Shown here: positions 40,241 through 40,311 of the stretch, one piece after another
Layout: each line of letters opens with the position of its first letter
How positions within the stretch are numbered: the first letter of the stretch is position 1
From: Actinomyces sp. HMSC035G02
Lineage (GTDB): Bacteria; Actinomycetota; Actinomycetes; Actinomycetales; Actinomycetaceae
Direction: 5' to 3'
Assembly (NCBI GenBank): GCA_001838165.1
Contig: KV835905.1
Location: 37,369 to 77,679 of the forward strand
DNA: 40,311 nucleotides
Notes under the pieces: model-generated
Database searches by the model: none
What the model was told of the DNA's origin: nothing
Seen by the model: the letters and a program-made list of their open reading frames with translations, nothing else
Made by a program: the position numbers and the translations under genes

Positions 40241-40311
40241 GGGTTTCCGTTTTGGCGGTGTTGCTTGCGGCACCGCAGGTGTTCCGGGCGCCGGAGGGCC
40301 CGGCCGCCCGC

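Overview
This is GC-rich actinobacterial chromosome. Gene order and protein style suggest the Actinomycetaceae (Actinomyces/Schaalia type), which is an inference from content and not a database match. The core of the left half is the origin-proximal actinobacterial cell-division and cell-wall cluster: cyclophilin, rhomboid protease, crgA, a DUF881 protein, a class E-type sortase, a small membrane protein and a trpG/pabA amidotransferase on the plus side, followed on the minus strand by the operon fhaA-fhaB-pstP-rodA/ftsW-pbpA-pknA-pknB.

Layout. 1-1701: two minus-strand genes resembling type VII secretion cargo, the first cut by the window edge. 1934-8062: an anchored helical protein, then the cyclophilin-to-trpG block. 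8063-9086: a gene-free kilobase of structured repeats. 9087-18589: the Ser/Thr kinase, phosphatase, FHA and peptidoglycan-synthesis operon. 19233-21926: a large secreted surface protein with a SpaA/Cna-B-like domain and an LPKAG sorting signal. 22228-23190: nrdF alone. 23516-26033: two membrane proteins of unknown role and an S33 aminopeptidase. 26034-26858: a second repeat-rich gap. 26859-27943: the azlCD branched-chain amino acid exporter. 28185-31245: a complete glutamate-type ABC importer. 31246-31967: a third repeat-rich gap. 31968-36019: RNase HI fused to an NTF2-like domain, then two tandem paralogous membrane-anchored proteins. 36091-40240: oligopeptidase B, a GtrA-family protein and a patatin-like hydrolase.

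How the genes fit together: PknA and PknB, countered by PstP, phosphorylate proteins that FhaA and FhaB read, and this controls the RodA/FtsW-PbpA polymerase pair and CrgA at the septum. The sortase and the LPKAG protein belong to surface display. The amino-acid importer, AzlCD and the peptidases suggest active peptide and amino-acid exchange.

The least ordinary content is non-coding. A short motif, GACGAGGCCGKGG, recurs about two dozen times on both strands, as intergenic inverted pairs and in-frame inside protein linkers, in the manner of DNA-uptake sequences. A structured element of about 107 bp occurs four times in gaps. Two unrelated 19-bp-period arrays share one layout (units in one orientation, then the same units inverted) and occur together at two loci. 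A third such family lies at 26358-26518. Many genes here also look leaderless (TANNNT, 6-7 nt, then ATG/GTG).
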